A DNA stretch of 64,000 nucleotides. It comes from Alphaproteobacteria bacterium (GTDB lineage Bacteria > Pseudomonadota > Alphaproteobacteria > Rhizobiales > GCA-2746425). Under the pieces are notes generated by a model. The model made no database searches. It was not told where the DNA came from and saw only the letters and a program-made list of their open reading frames with translations. Location of the stretch: assembly GCA_024743215.1 (NCBI GenBank), contig JANSWZ010000001.1, forward strand, positions 372,001 through 436,000, in the 5' to 3' direction. Position numbers and translations under genes: made by a program. This document shows positions 1 to 8,634 of the stretch, piece by piece (position 1 is the stretch's first letter; each line of letters starts with the position of its first letter).

Positions 1-1296
1 TGCATAGCGTCCGCCGCAATGGGCGTAGCAAACGACATCAAATTCCTGATTGTCTGCAAAGGCCTCGAACAGGTCTCGCGCTGTCGTGCAATCCGTATCA
101 GCGGTCGTCTGATCTTCGATCAACGCATGGGACGAGCGGCGGATCGTGCGGTTTTCATCGGGGAAATAAACGTTTCTGTCGCCGCCCAAAGATGTGTTGC
201 CGGACCATTCATAGCCCGGCAATGCAACAAAGGATCCGGGTGCATCGAACTCCTCGGTAATTCGGTTCAACTCATTCCAGAACCCGTCGCTGATCTGGAA
301 GTCATTTCCCTGATGGCCACAAGCATCCACAAAGGCGCGGTCTCTGGCGAACGCGAAATAGTCACGTGCGCTTCCTGTGCCAATGGTCTCTTCTGATTGC
401 CCATGCATATCGCCCCAGAAATGCACCAGATCGCGCTGTTCCACTATCAGCGGATTTGTCTGTGCGATTGCTGTTCCTTTTGAATCTTTGACAATTATCG
501 ATGTTTGACCTGCCTTTGACAGGCTCAGTCCTGGAATGATGAGCGCGCAGTCGCCTTTTGTGAAATGCGCGGTTTCTGGAAGGCCTTCGATCTCTGCATC
601 GGTTTCCCGTTCCAGTGTCACAGTGTCTTCACACTGATTGGATGGATTGCCCCATTTATCCTCGCCTTTGATTTTGAGTGAGAATGGTTCGTTTGGTCTG
701 CAGCGTGTTGGCAAAACGGCGACGAAACGTTCCGGTTTGCCCGGTACAATGGCAATGGTTGGCTGAATGGGTAGGGGTTGAAAATTGAACGTTGCAACAG
801 GATCGGCCAGCACACGAAATTCGAATGTATCTTCGCAGAATGTCTGCAGGCGCATGCCCGGACCGCCAAAGTCGGTTACGCCAAATCTGATGATGATCTG
901 ATCGCTTTCCTGAAGAAACCCTTTTACAACTTTGATCCACAAGGTCCGGTCCCAGGGGCGTACATTGCCTTTCGGGTCCCAACGCAATTGAAGCAGTGCG
1001 CCGTTTGAGGCTGTTACGGTGCAGTAGTTGGCGGATTCCGGATGGTCAAATTGCGGGTTTCCCTGATCTGATGCAAAGCGGAAGCAGATGCGCAAACTAC
1101 CGGAATCATCAATGCCAAAAGTTCCAGCCGTATAGGTCAGCGTGAAGGATGCATAGCTGCCTGCTTCGAATTTTCCCGTAGGAGAAATCTCTGCCGATCC
1201 CAATTGCGCAGGATTGATGGCGTGGCGAATGACACCGCTGTCCATTGCTTCCCAGTTTCTGTCGTCATTGCTCTTGGCTGGCAACTGATCGGTCAT
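1..1296 (-). CDS. DUF3604 (PHP-like) protein, C-terminus beyond the left edge
   Basis: An open reading frame with no stop runs leftward from an ATG at 1296 to base 1, giving 432 visible residues. Residues 1-290 look like beta-rich domains. From residue 292 the sequence HFWGDMHGQSEETIG, followed by CGHQGNDF and LPGYEWSG, matches DUF3604, a family with PHP-like metal-binding motifs whose biochemical role is poorly defined. It is the last visible gene of a leftward run with the GntR regulator and the TRAP transporter, 66 bases after the dctM-like stop, so it probably acts on whatever that transporter imports. There is no signal peptide, so it is likely cytoplasmic. Family assignment is fairly firm; function is unknown. 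Confidence 0.75.
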   Translation of the reverse strand, partial: MTDQLPAKSNDDRNWEAMDSGVIRHAINPAQLGSAEISPTGKFEAGSYASFTLTYTAGTFGIDDSGSLRICFRFASDQGNPQFDHPESANYCTVTASNGALLQLRWDPKGNVRPWDRTLWIKVVKGFLQESDQIIIRFGVTDFGGPGMRLQTFCEDTFEFRVLADPVATFNFQPLPIQPTIAIVPGKPERFVAVLPTRCRPNEPFSLKIKGEDKWGNPSNQCEDTVTLERETDAEIEGLPETAHFTKGDCALIIPGLSLSKAGQTSIIVKDSKGTAIAQTNPLIVEQRDLVHFWGDMHGQSEETIGTGSARDYFAFARDRAFVDACGHQGNDFQISDGFWNELNRITEEFDAPGSFVALPGYEWSGNTSLGGDRNVYFPDENRTIRRSSHALIEDQTTADTDCTTARDLFEAFADNQEFDVVCYAHCGGRYA

Positions 1297-1362
1297 AACA
1301 ATTGGTCCATTTCATTGGGGTCTCTCGGCGTGGTGCGGGACGGGCCACTGCGGGTGCTGGAT

Positions 1363-2634
1363 CTATCCAAACAGCCCGACAAGGAAGAGGGAGATTGGCG
1401 GGAAATATGTAATTAGCAGCAAATCCACGATGAGGACCAGAATATAGGGCCAGATCGCAACGACGATCTGCTCTATGGAAACGTCCGTGATGGCTGATGC
1501 AATGAAGAGATCAACACCAAGTGGAGGTGTGACAGTTCCGATGCTGAGATTGACCGAAACAATGATGCCGAACAGGACTGGATCGATGCCGAAGCTCATG
1601 GCGGCTGGATAGAGTATTGCCGTAAAGATGACAATTGCCGCAGCGGCGTTCATCATGCAGCCGACAATCAGCAGAAAGATGTTCACAAACAAAAGATAGA
1701 GGATCTGATTACCCGCAATATCGGCCAGGAAAGCGGACACGTTCTGAGGGATCTGATTGATCGTGATCAGCCAGGCAAACACGCCAGCAGCATTCATGAT
1801 GAACATTACAACTGCAGAGGACATGACTGCACGGGTGAATGCTTTGACAAGGCCCTGAAAGGTGAGCTCCCGATAGGCAAACCCGACGATCAGTCCATAA
1901 AGGGCAGCAATGATGGCGGCCTCAGTTGGTGTGAAGATGCCGCCATAAATACCAGACAGGATGATGACCGGCATCAAAAGCGGCCAGAAGGCTTGCTTGA
2001 AACTGCGCCAGATTTCGGCGCGACCCTGAAATTCCGCTTTTTCTATGCCTTCGCGACCACTCAGATATCGGTTCATGATCAGCAAGGAGATGCAGATCAA
2101 AATGCCAGGGAAAAGCCCGGCGAGAAACAGATCTGCAATTGAAACACCGGTTACGAACCCATAGAGGATCAGCAGAATTGACGGTGGAATGATCATGCCT
2201 GTCACGCCGGCTGCAGCAATGGTTGCTGCCGTGTATTGCGGTCGATAACCTTTTTCGGCCATTGGCTTGTTCAAAACGCCGCCAATGGCGGCAACGGTTG
2301 CGGCGTTGGAGCCGGAAAGCGCTGCAAAGAAGCTGGAGCCAAGAACCGCAACAGCACCCAGACCACCCGTGAGATGGCCCACAAGTGAATTTGCAAACCC
2401 GACGAGCCGGCGCGACATGCCACCTGTCGACATGATTTCGCCTGCCAGAATGAAAAACGGTATGGCTAGGAGTGGAAACGAATTATTGGTCGAAAACATC
2501 CTCTGGACGACGATTTCCAGGCTGATATCGCTGATCACAAGGCCGACAACACTGGCCAGCCCCAGTGAGACCGCGATGGGAACCCGCAGCAACATCAACG
2601 CTACCAGAGAACTGAAAATGGCGAAGGTGGTCAT
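1363..2634 (-). CDS. TRAP transporter large permease (DctM type)
   Basis: A 423-residue, very hydrophobic protein of the normal DctM length, with about a dozen membrane segments and typical stretches such as ALSGSNAATVAAIG and GMIIPPSILLILYG. In this family it forms the channel of a sodium-driven importer with the small Q subunit and a periplasmic receptor. It lies 21 bases after the small permease and ends 66 bases before the DUF3604 gene, in the GntR-controlled leftward cluster. The imported substrate cannot be read from the sequence; organic acids are usual for the family. Confidence 0.93.
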   Translation of the reverse strand: MTTFAIFSSLVALMLLRVPIAVSLGLASVVGLVISDISLEIVVQRMFSTNNSFPLLAIPFFILAGEIMSTGGMSRRLVGFANSLVGHLTGGLGAVAVLGSSFFAALSGSNAATVAAIGGVLNKPMAEKGYRPQYTAATIAAAGVTGMIIPPSILLILYGFVTGVSIADLFLAGLFPGILICISLLIMNRYLSGREGIEKAEFQGRAEIWRSFKQAFWPLLMPVIILSGIYGGIFTPTEAAIIAALYGLIVGFAYRELTFQGLVKAFTRAVMSSAVVMFIMNAAGVFAWLITINQIPQNVSAFLADIAGNQILYLLFVNIFLLIVGCMMNAAAAIVIFTAILYPAAMSFGIDPVLFGIIVSVNLSIGTVTPPLGVDLFIASAITDVSIEQIVVAIWPYILVLIVDLLLITYFPPISLFLVGLFG

Positions 2635-2655
2635 AATTTTCGTCTCCGGCAGGGA

Positions 2656-3156
2656 TCAGCGATCGTCTGCAACAAGCTGGTCGTCAGCAGCTCTCAATTG
2701 TTCAATGAAAAGTTCCAGCGCGTAGATCAACAGGAACCCCATGCCGACTGGAATGGCCGAGTAAACCCAAGCCATGGATACTTCCAGCGCGGGTGAGACT
2801 TGCGGCACAGAACGCGCTGTCAGATGATACCCGCTCCACATGATCGTGACGAAAAACACCACGCAGGCGAGTGTCGAAAACAGGAGCGCAAGTCGCTTGA
2901 CCTGGGCCGGAAGGCTGGCCACCAGAATGCCGATGGCGGCATGCATCTTGCGGCGATAGGCCACCGCAGAACCCAGGAAAATCATCCAAACAAACAGATA
3001 ACGGATCAGCTCATCAGGGAATGCCAGCGAACTCTGAATGATAAACCGGAACACCACTGTCGCAACGCCGAGCGCCAGCATGAGCGCGAATGCAGCGGCA
3101 CAAAGCGCCGTCAGGATGCTTTCTGACAAGTCCAAAGCTTTCTTGACATTGTCCAT
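2656..3156 (-). CDS. TRAP transporter small permease (DctQ type)
   Basis: A 166-residue protein with four predicted membrane helices. It has the DctQ hallmark of an acidic and aromatic stretch around residues 45-70 (PDELIRYLFVWMIFLGSAVAYRR). It pairs with the DctM-like permease that follows 21 bases later and with the receptor that ends 31 bases before it. Order and spacing (receptor, small, large subunit) are classical for a TRAP operon. The role is structural support of the transporter membrane domain. The substrate is unknown. Confidence 0.92.
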   Translation of the reverse strand: MDNVKKALDLSESILTALCAAAFALMLALGVATVVFRFIIQSSLAFPDELIRYLFVWMIFLGSAVAYRRKMHAAIGILVASLPAQVKRLALLFSTLACVVFFVTIMWSGYHLTARSVPQVSPALEVSMAWVYSAIPVGMGFLLIYALELFIEQLRAADDQLVADDR

Positions 3157-3187
3157 TGTCTGTCTCCTGACGGCGTATCTGTTTGTC

Positions 3188-4240
3188 TTACTTGGCTTCG
3201 ACGGCCGAATTGATCAGCTCTTCACCAATCTTTTCGCGATATTCATCCCAGACCGGCTCCATGGCTGTCTGAAACGCCTGGGTCTGCTCTGGTGTCAAAC
3301 GGGTCACCGTCATGCCATTTGCCGCCATTTCTTCCAGATACTGAGCCTCTACCGAGTTGAGTTCGGTGCGCTCCCAATCCTGTGTCATTGTTGCGGTTTC
3401 CTGGAACAGGGCCTGGATGTCCGCAGGCAGCTGCTGCCACATTTTATCATCGGCCAGGAACATGATGCCCGCCCATTGATGATTGGAAAGGGTGATGAAA
3501 TCCTGGACCTTATCAAAGCCAAACGCCTTCACATTGCCGACAGGATTATCCTGTCCATCAACCGTACCCTGTTGCAGACCGGTGAAGACTTCAGACAAGG
3601 CCATGGGCGTTGGGTTGGCTCCAAGTGCCTTGAATGTCGCGACATTCAGTGGATTGTTCACCACACGAAACTTGATGCCCTTCATGTCATCAGGTGATTC
3701 CACCTTGGTCTTGGCCGTGGTGATGGTGCGGAAACCACTTTCATACATGCCGATGGTGCGAATGCCGGTTTTTGCTAACATGTCTGCGAAGAGAGCTTGG
3801 CCAACTGGTCCGTCAGAAACCGCATAGGCATGGGCGCTGTCGCGAAACAGAAATGGCAGATAGAAGATGTCCAGCGGTGGATAGAACGAAGCCACATTGG
3901 TGGTTGGCACAAGCGCAAAGTCGACGACGCCGATTTGTATGCTCTCTACAAGATCACGCGATGAACCAATGGTTGAGTTTGGAAAAACCTCGATTTTGAC
4001 TTTTCCACCGCTCTTTTCCGCAACAGTATCGGCAAACATTTGCGCGCCTTTAGCCAGCGGATGGCTTTCATTGTAGGGATGTCCGAATTTCAATTGCATG
4101 TCAGGCATTTCCTGAGCCAAGGCACCTGTCAGCGTTCCTGTGAGGGCCAGGCCACCGACGGCGAGCATGGCTGTAGCGGTGCGTGCATGCCGCAGAAGGC
4201 CGCCCAATAGGCTAATCTGATTGGATAGAGTCACTTGCAT
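3188..4240 (-). CDS. TRAP transporter periplasmic receptor (DctP type)
   Basis: A 350-residue secreted binding protein. I chose the ATG at 4240 because AGGAGAG sits just upstream. An in-frame ATG ten codons earlier lacks a ribosome site and would spoil the signal peptide. Residues 1-43 form a signal sequence ending ALAQ. The mature part has DctP features: LKFGHPYNESHPL, a conserved Arg region GIKFRVVNNPL near residue 190, and GLQQGTVDGQDNPVG. In this family the Arg binds a carboxylate, so an organic acid substrate is likely. It is the first transporter gene after the GntR regulator. Confidence 0.92.
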   Translation of the reverse strand: MQVTLSNQISLLGGLLRHARTATAMLAVGGLALTGTLTGALAQEMPDMQLKFGHPYNESHPLAKGAQMFADTVAEKSGGKVKIEVFPNSTIGSSRDLVESIQIGVVDFALVPTTNVASFYPPLDIFYLPFLFRDSAHAYAVSDGPVGQALFADMLAKTGIRTIGMYESGFRTITTAKTKVESPDDMKGIKFRVVNNPLNVATFKALGANPTPMALSEVFTGLQQGTVDGQDNPVGNVKAFGFDKVQDFITLSNHQWAGIMFLADDKMWQQLPADIQALFQETATMTQDWERTELNSVEAQYLEEMAANGMTVTRLTPEQTQAFQTAMEPVWDEYREKIGEELINSAVEAK

Positions 4241-4295
4241 TGCTTGCTCTCCTGTTTTGAATGTCTCCACATGAAGTGCGGTGGAGTACCTGCTG

Positions 4296-4313
4296 ATGAG
4301 CCTTTGGGCTCAT
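4296..4313. terminator. Hairpin between GntR and dctP-like genes
   Basis: ATGAGCC and GGCTCAT form a perfect 7-bp stem around a TTTG loop in the 104-base gap between the GntR regulator and the TRAP receptor. A weaker GCGCT/AGCGC stem follows. There is no good U-run on the leftward strand, so this may be an attenuator or processing element rather than a full terminator. Confidence 0.35.
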
Positions 4314-4344
4314 TCTTTGTTGCGCTTCGTTGAGCGCGGTTTCA

Positions 4345-5130
4345 TCAAACTGCCCGGAAATCCGGTTTGCCGTTTTGCGAAATCGGCACGATTTCAATCA
4401 TTCGGTCGCTGGGTGGTACGAAAATGCGCTGCCAGGTGATCGGGGTATCGCGGTAGGTCATTCCGCCGATGGACCAGACAATTCCATATTGCCCGGCGGA
4501 TACATTCAACTCGCGTGCCACGCGGGGCGGGAATGGCAGGCAAGCCATCATTTGGCGTGTGTTCAGCGTGGGCGCGTTGAACCGTTCTGCCAGCATGTCG
4601 CGAAATGACACGCCGTTCAGCGTGGCTTCGCTCATTTGCGCCAACTCTGAAAAACGATCTGCGGGCAGGTAAATCTCGCTGAACACCTCAAACTCATCAT
4701 TGACCGAAACAATGCGGTGAATGTGGACATATTGCTCGACTTGCGAGCCCAGGAATGCACTCCACGGGCCGGTCTCACTGGTCAATTTCACACTGAGGAT
4801 TTTGAAGTAGACCGGGAGCAGTTGTTTGCCGCCTTCCGCCATAAAACGGAAATGCATGAGTTGACCTTCCTGCGCTTGCGCACCGGAAACGAATGTGCCG
4901 CGTCCATGGCTGCGTTCGACCACACCCATTTGCACAAGACTGCGCAATGCCCGCTGGATCGTGCCCAGACTTGCGCTCATCTCAGTTGCCAGCTGATCTT
5001 CGGATGGCAATTGGTCGCCGGGGACCCATCTGCCTTCCTCTATCGCTTTCAGAATGTCTTCAGAAATCTGCTTGTGTTTTGCTTTTGCGGATTTCGGTTG
5101 GTTGGCATTTGCAGGCTGCATTGGGATCAC
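4345..5130 (-). CDS. GntR-family regulator with UTRA domain
   Basis: A 261-residue HutC/FarR-type regulator. Residues 22-90 form the winged helix typical of GntR proteins (ISEDILKAIEEGRWVPGDQLPSE, then LGTIQRALRSLVQMGVV and GRGTFV). Residues 110-255 form a UTRA ligand-binding domain. The start is a GTG at 5130; an ATG at 5121 is equally possible since neither has a clear ribosome site. It heads the leftward TRAP/DUF3604 cluster and probably represses it until the transported compound or a product binds. A 14-bp perfect palindrome lies just upstream of its start, consistent with autoregulation. Confidence 0.9.
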   Translation of the reverse strand: MIPMQPANANQPKSAKAKHKQISEDILKAIEEGRWVPGDQLPSEDQLATEMSASLGTIQRALRSLVQMGVVERSHGRGTFVSGAQAQEGQLMHFRFMAEGGKQLLPVYFKILSVKLTSETGPWSAFLGSQVEQYVHIHRIVSVNDEFEVFSEIYLPADRFSELAQMSEATLNGVSFRDMLAERFNAPTLNTRQMMACLPFPPRVARELNVSAGQYGIVWSIGGMTYRDTPITWQRIFVPPSDRMIEIVPISQNGKPDFRAV

Positions 5131-5144
5131 ACTATTTGTTCAAT

Positions 5145-5158
5145 GTCCTATATAGGAC
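5145..5158. promoter_or_regulatory. Palindromic GntR operator candidate
   Basis: GTCCTATATAGGAC is a perfect 14-bp palindrome lying 14 bases upstream of the GTG start of the GntR regulator. The size and symmetry suit a winged-helix dimer site, and the position suits autoregulation. Binding by this regulator is inferred. Confidence 0.6.
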
Positions 5159-5198
5159 TTTTATCAAATACGGTATGTTCCGTTAAATATGCCGTCAA

Positions 5199-5210
5199 GT
5201 CCTATAGAGT
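5199..5210. promoter_or_regulatory. Second, imperfect GntR half-site
   Basis: GTCCTATAGAGT repeats the first eight bases of the palindrome at 5145-5158, with a degenerate second half. It lies 54 bases further upstream of the GntR gene (about five helical turns), in the convergence-free spacer before the DeoR gene. It may be a secondary operator of the same regulator. Confidence 0.4.
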
Positions 5211-5303
5211 TATTTTGATAAATTGATCAGAATTTGAACACGACGCTGAAAAAAGCATCACGATTTTGCTGGAAATGACCGTAAATTGTGCTGTGGAAGA
5301 GCG

Positions 5304-6077
5304 TTAGGCCGGTTTGTGAGCCTGGTCCGTTGCGCGTTCGACGGACATTCCGGTCAAAAGCTCTGCATATTTGGGGTGGGGTTGCCTGTCTGTAGTCAGA
5401 ATGCTGCCTGGAATCAGTTTGGGCAGGCTTATCTGCATATGATTGTCTGTGAACTTCGAGGCGTCTACGGCCCAGACATGTCTGTCGGCAATTTGCATCA
5501 ACGCCGCGCACATATCTGCTTCACATTGTTCCTGAACCAGAAAGCCTCGCTTCGGATGCACGGATGAAGCCGACAGGAGTGCCCAATCGGTGTGGTGGGA
5601 GGCAATGGTTTCATAGGCTGCCCGATCAAAGGCTGCGCCATCATGATTTCGCAATTCTGAGCCCGCCATGTAAATGCGGTTGCCGGGCACCATGGCCAAT
5701 GTACTGGCGATGAATGTCGAGTTGGTGACCACTGTCAGATCATGATGTTGGCGCAGGGCCTGAGCCACAAAGGCCGAGGTTGAGCCTGTGTCGATTGCAA
5801 CGGAATTGCCGGGCTTGATCATCTGCGCAACTTTATTGGCGATGGCGATCTTGGCCTGTTTGTTGCGGTTCATGCGTGCCAGAAAGGGCGGGTCTGTCAG
5901 GTTTTGGGTGCTGACAATAGCCCCATGGATTTTTTCAACTTCACCGCGATCCACCATGGGTTTAACGATACGGCGAATGGTCTGATCAGATACATTCAGC
6001 AATTTCGCCAGTTCGCTCACCCCGACAGAACCGCGCAAGCTGACAGCGTTTCGAACATCCTGCTCATATTTTGACAT
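5304..6077 (-). CDS. DeoR-family transcriptional regulator
   Basis: A 257-residue DeoR/GlpR-type repressor. The start at 6077 is preferred: AAAGGTG precedes it, whereas an ATG 12 codons upstream has no ribosome site and would overlap the operator repeats. An N-terminal helix-turn-helix (SVGVSELAKLLNVSDQTIRR) is followed by a sugar-isomerase-like sensor domain with IDTGSTSAFVAQAL and VVTNSTFIA. It diverges from the GcvT-family flavoprotein gene at 6190, which it most likely controls with the kinase-like gene after it. Family ligands are phosphorylated metabolites, which fits the neighbouring kinase-like gene. It is a paralogue of the DeoR protein at 10380-11204. Confidence 0.9.
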   Translation of the reverse strand: MSKYEQDVRNAVSLRGSVGVSELAKLLNVSDQTIRRIVKPMVDRGEVEKIHGAIVSTQNLTDPPFLARMNRNKQAKIAIANKVAQMIKPGNSVAIDTGSTSAFVAQALRQHHDLTVVTNSTFIASTLAMVPGNRIYMAGSELRNHDGAAFDRAAYETIASHHTDWALLSASSVHPKRGFLVQEQCEADMCAALMQIADRHVWAVDASKFTDNHMQISLPKLIPGSILTTDRQPHPKYAELLTGMSVERATDQAHKPA

Positions 6078-6105
6078 GCTGGAACACCTTTCGCTGACAT
6101 CGTAT

Positions 6106-6133
6106 ATCAACATAAATCAACAAAAAAGTTGAT
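6106..6133. promoter_or_regulatory. DeoR operator candidate, divergent control region
   Basis: Two ATCAACA copies start exactly 10 bases apart (6106 and 6116). The second forms a perfect inverted repeat ATCAAC-N6-GTTGAT (6116-6133), and a further ATCAACA sits at 6169-6175. The cluster lies between the divergent DeoR and flavoprotein genes. One-turn spacing of direct repeats is a common DeoR-site design. Assignment to this regulator is inferred. Confidence 0.55.
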
Positions 6134-6189
6134 AATTATTGTTTTGGATTTCATAATTTTGAGGAATCATCAACAAGGGCGCGCTTTTA

Positions 6190-8619
6190 ATGTCTGATCC
6201 AACCTCTCGCCATGCTGCCAAACATCTGATCATCGGAGGCGGGATCATCGGATGTTCTATCGCCTATCATCTGGCAAAATCCGGTGAAAAAGATGTTGTG
6301 CTGTTGGAAAAAGCAGCGCTCACTGAAGGGGCAACATGGCATGCTGCCGGGTTGGTTGGGCAGTTGCGATCCAGCCGCAACACCACACGCATGCTGCAGC
6401 GCTCAGTGGCCTTGTATGACGGGCTGGAAGCGGAAACGGGTCTTGCGTGTGACTGGAAGAAAGTGGGGAGCCTTCGGCTGGCTGCCTCGCGGGATCGCTT
6501 GCTGGAAGCCAAGCGTCTCGCCACAATGGCCAAGAGCTTCAATCTGGACATGCAGATCATCTCGCCGCGTGAAGCGAAGGATTTGTTCCCTTACATCAAC
6601 ACGGATGGTTTGCATGGCGCAGCCTTTATTCCCACAGACGGCCATGTAGATCCGGCGAGCCTTTGCCAATCCATAGCTGCCGGTGCACGCATGCATGGCG
6701 CGCAATTGCGACAGGGCGTCAAAGTTCTGGACTTTACGGTTCAGGATGGCCGCATAACTGAAGTGATAACTACCGACGGCATATTTGAGGCTGAAACAGT
6801 GACCCTTGCCAGCGGCATGTGGAGCCGGGAGCTGGGGCAGAAGCTGGGCCTCTCCATTCCAGCTTGTGCAGTGGAACACCAATATATCGTGACAGAGCCA
6901 ATTCCCGGATTCCCGGAGGGGCTACCAACGCTGCGCGATCCGGATCGGCTGGTCTACTATAAACCAGATGCCGGTGGACGGTTGGTCATTGGCGGGTATG
7001 AAGATGATACCATTCCCTTTGGTGACAAAGGGATACCGGGAGAGTTTGTCCGTCAGCTTTTGCCAGAAAACCTGGATCGGTTTGAACCACTGGCAGTTCA
7101 CGCGGCAGAGGTGACCCCGATTGTGAATGAGGTGGGTATTCGTCAGGTAATCAATGGGCCCATTCCCTATTCGGCTGATGGGGATTTTGTGTTGGGTCCC
7201 GTTCCTGATTACAAAAACCTGATGCTGGCAACGGGTTTCCTCTATGGCATCGCTGCAGGCGGCGGTGCTGGTGAAATGATTGCTGAATGGCTGGTGGAAG
7301 GACGGCCAAGCCTTGATTTGTGGCCACTGGATGCGCGGCGTTTTGGGCCGCATCAAGGTGCACGATCCTACATGTATCCACGCGCAGTGGAGCATTATGC
7401 GCATCATTACAAAATGCGCTATCCCGGTCAGGAAAGCAGCGTTGCGCGTGACCTGCGTAAAAGCCCGCTTTATGAGCTGCTTAAGGCCAAGGGCGCCGTC
7501 TATGGCTCCAAAAATGGTTGGGAACGTCCCTTATGGTTTGCGCCTGAAGGTGTGGAGCCCGTTGATCAACTGGATTTCCTGAAGCCGGGCTGGAAGCGTT
7601 ATGTGGCGGAAGAGCATAAGGCCGTGCGCAACAATGTTGCGCTGGTTGATCAAAGCAGTTTTTCCAAATTTGAGCTGGTCGGGCAGGGCGCGCTGGACGC
7701 GCTGCAATACATGGCCGTGTCCAATATGGATAAGCCGCTCGGCTCTGTCATTTACACGCAGCTTTGCAATGAGCGCGGTGGCATTGAAGCTGATGTGACG
7801 ATTACGCGGCTGGGAAAAGATCATTTCTACATCGTAACGGGTGCAGGTTTTGGGGTTCATGACAGTGATTGGATCAGACGCAATCTGCCTGTTGATGGCT
7901 CTGTCGTGCTGGTGGAGGTGACCTCTGGCTGGGCGGTTATCAATTTGTGTGGGCCAAAGGCCAGAGACGTTCTGCAGGCCGTCAGTGAGAATGACGTTTC
8001 CAACAGCGTGTTTCCATTTGCCAAAATGCGGACCATCACCATTGGTGCCGCGCCGGTTCGCGCCATCCGCATTGGTTATGTTGGGGAATTGGGATGGGAA
8101 CTGCATGTGCCGACGGAATTTGCGCAACATGTCTATGACCTATTATGGCAGGCGGGAGACCCTTTTGGCATTCGTGATATCGGCTATCGGGCCATCGACA
8201 CGCTGCGTATGGAAAAAGCCTATTTGTATTGGAGCGCAGATATCACGCCTGATTACACGCCTGTCGAAGCTGGACTGGCCGGACGTGTGCATTTGAAATC
8301 AAAGGGAGCGTTTCTGGGGCGTTCTGTTCTTGAACAACAGAAAATGGGAAGTACGGAGCAGCAACTCTGCTGTTTTGTATCAGACGCAGAACTGCCGTTG
8401 TTCGGTGGCGAAACCATTTTGGCTGATGGGGATGTTGTGTCTTTGGCCTGCAGTGTTGGCTATGGCACGACAGTGGAGCAGACGATCATTCTCGGCTACT
8501 TGCCCACCAAATTACTCGAGCGCGTGGATTTCATGCTTGAGGCTATGGGGGAGTTGCATATGATCAGAAAAGTGAAAGCACCGCTTTATGACCCTGACAA
8601 CGAACGTTTAAAAGCCTGA
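6190..8619 (+). CDS. GcvT-family FAD oxidoreductase (dimethylglycine/sarcosine dehydrogenase-like)
   Basis: An 809-residue two-part enzyme. Residues 10-380 are a DAO-type FAD domain with GGGIIGCS near residue 17. His51 (in ATWHAAGL) aligns with the histidine that carries covalent flavin in dimethylglycine dehydrogenase. The C-terminal half is a GcvT-like folate domain, with GGIEADVT supplying the conserved Asp, and a GcvT_C end. The family oxidatively removes N-methyl groups and passes the one-carbon unit to tetrahydrofolate. Diverges from the DeoR gene and is followed after 15 bases by a choline-kinase-like gene. It is a homologue of the enzyme at 16418-18868. The exact N-methyl substrate is not known. 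Confidence 0.88.
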   Translation: MSDPTSRHAAKHLIIGGGIIGCSIAYHLAKSGEKDVVLLEKAALTEGATWHAAGLVGQLRSSRNTTRMLQRSVALYDGLEAETGLACDWKKVGSLRLAASRDRLLEAKRLATMAKSFNLDMQIISPREAKDLFPYINTDGLHGAAFIPTDGHVDPASLCQSIAAGARMHGAQLRQGVKVLDFTVQDGRITEVITTDGIFEAETVTLASGMWSRELGQKLGLSIPACAVEHQYIVTEPIPGFPEGLPTLRDPDRLVYYKPDAGGRLVIGGYEDDTIPFGDKGIPGEFVRQLLPENLDRFEPLAVHAAEVTPIVNEVGIRQVINGPIPYSADGDFVLGPVPDYKNLMLATGFLYGIAAGGGAGEMIAEWLVEGRPSLDLWPLDARRFGPHQGARSYMYPRAVEHYAHHYKMRYPGQESSVARDLRKSPLYELLKAKGAVYGSKNGWERPLWFAPEGVEPVDQLDFLKPGWKRYVAEEHKAVRNNVALVDQSSFSKFELVGQGALDALQYMAVSNMDKPLGSVIYTQLCNERGGIEADVTITRLGKDHFYIVTGAGFGVHDSDWIRRNLPVDGSVVLVEVTSGWAVINLCGPKARDVLQAVSENDVSNSVFPFAKMRTITIGAAPVRAIRIGYVGELGWELHVPTEFAQHVYDLLWQAGDPFGIRDIGYRAIDTLRMEKAYLYWSADITPDYTPVEAGLAGRVHLKSKGAFLGRSVLEQQKMGSTEQQLCCFVSDAELPLFGGETILADGDVVSLACSVGYGTTVEQTIILGYLPTKLLERVDFMLEAMGELHMIRKVKAPLYDPDNERLKA

Positions 8620-8634
8620 GCGGGAGGGAGCCTT

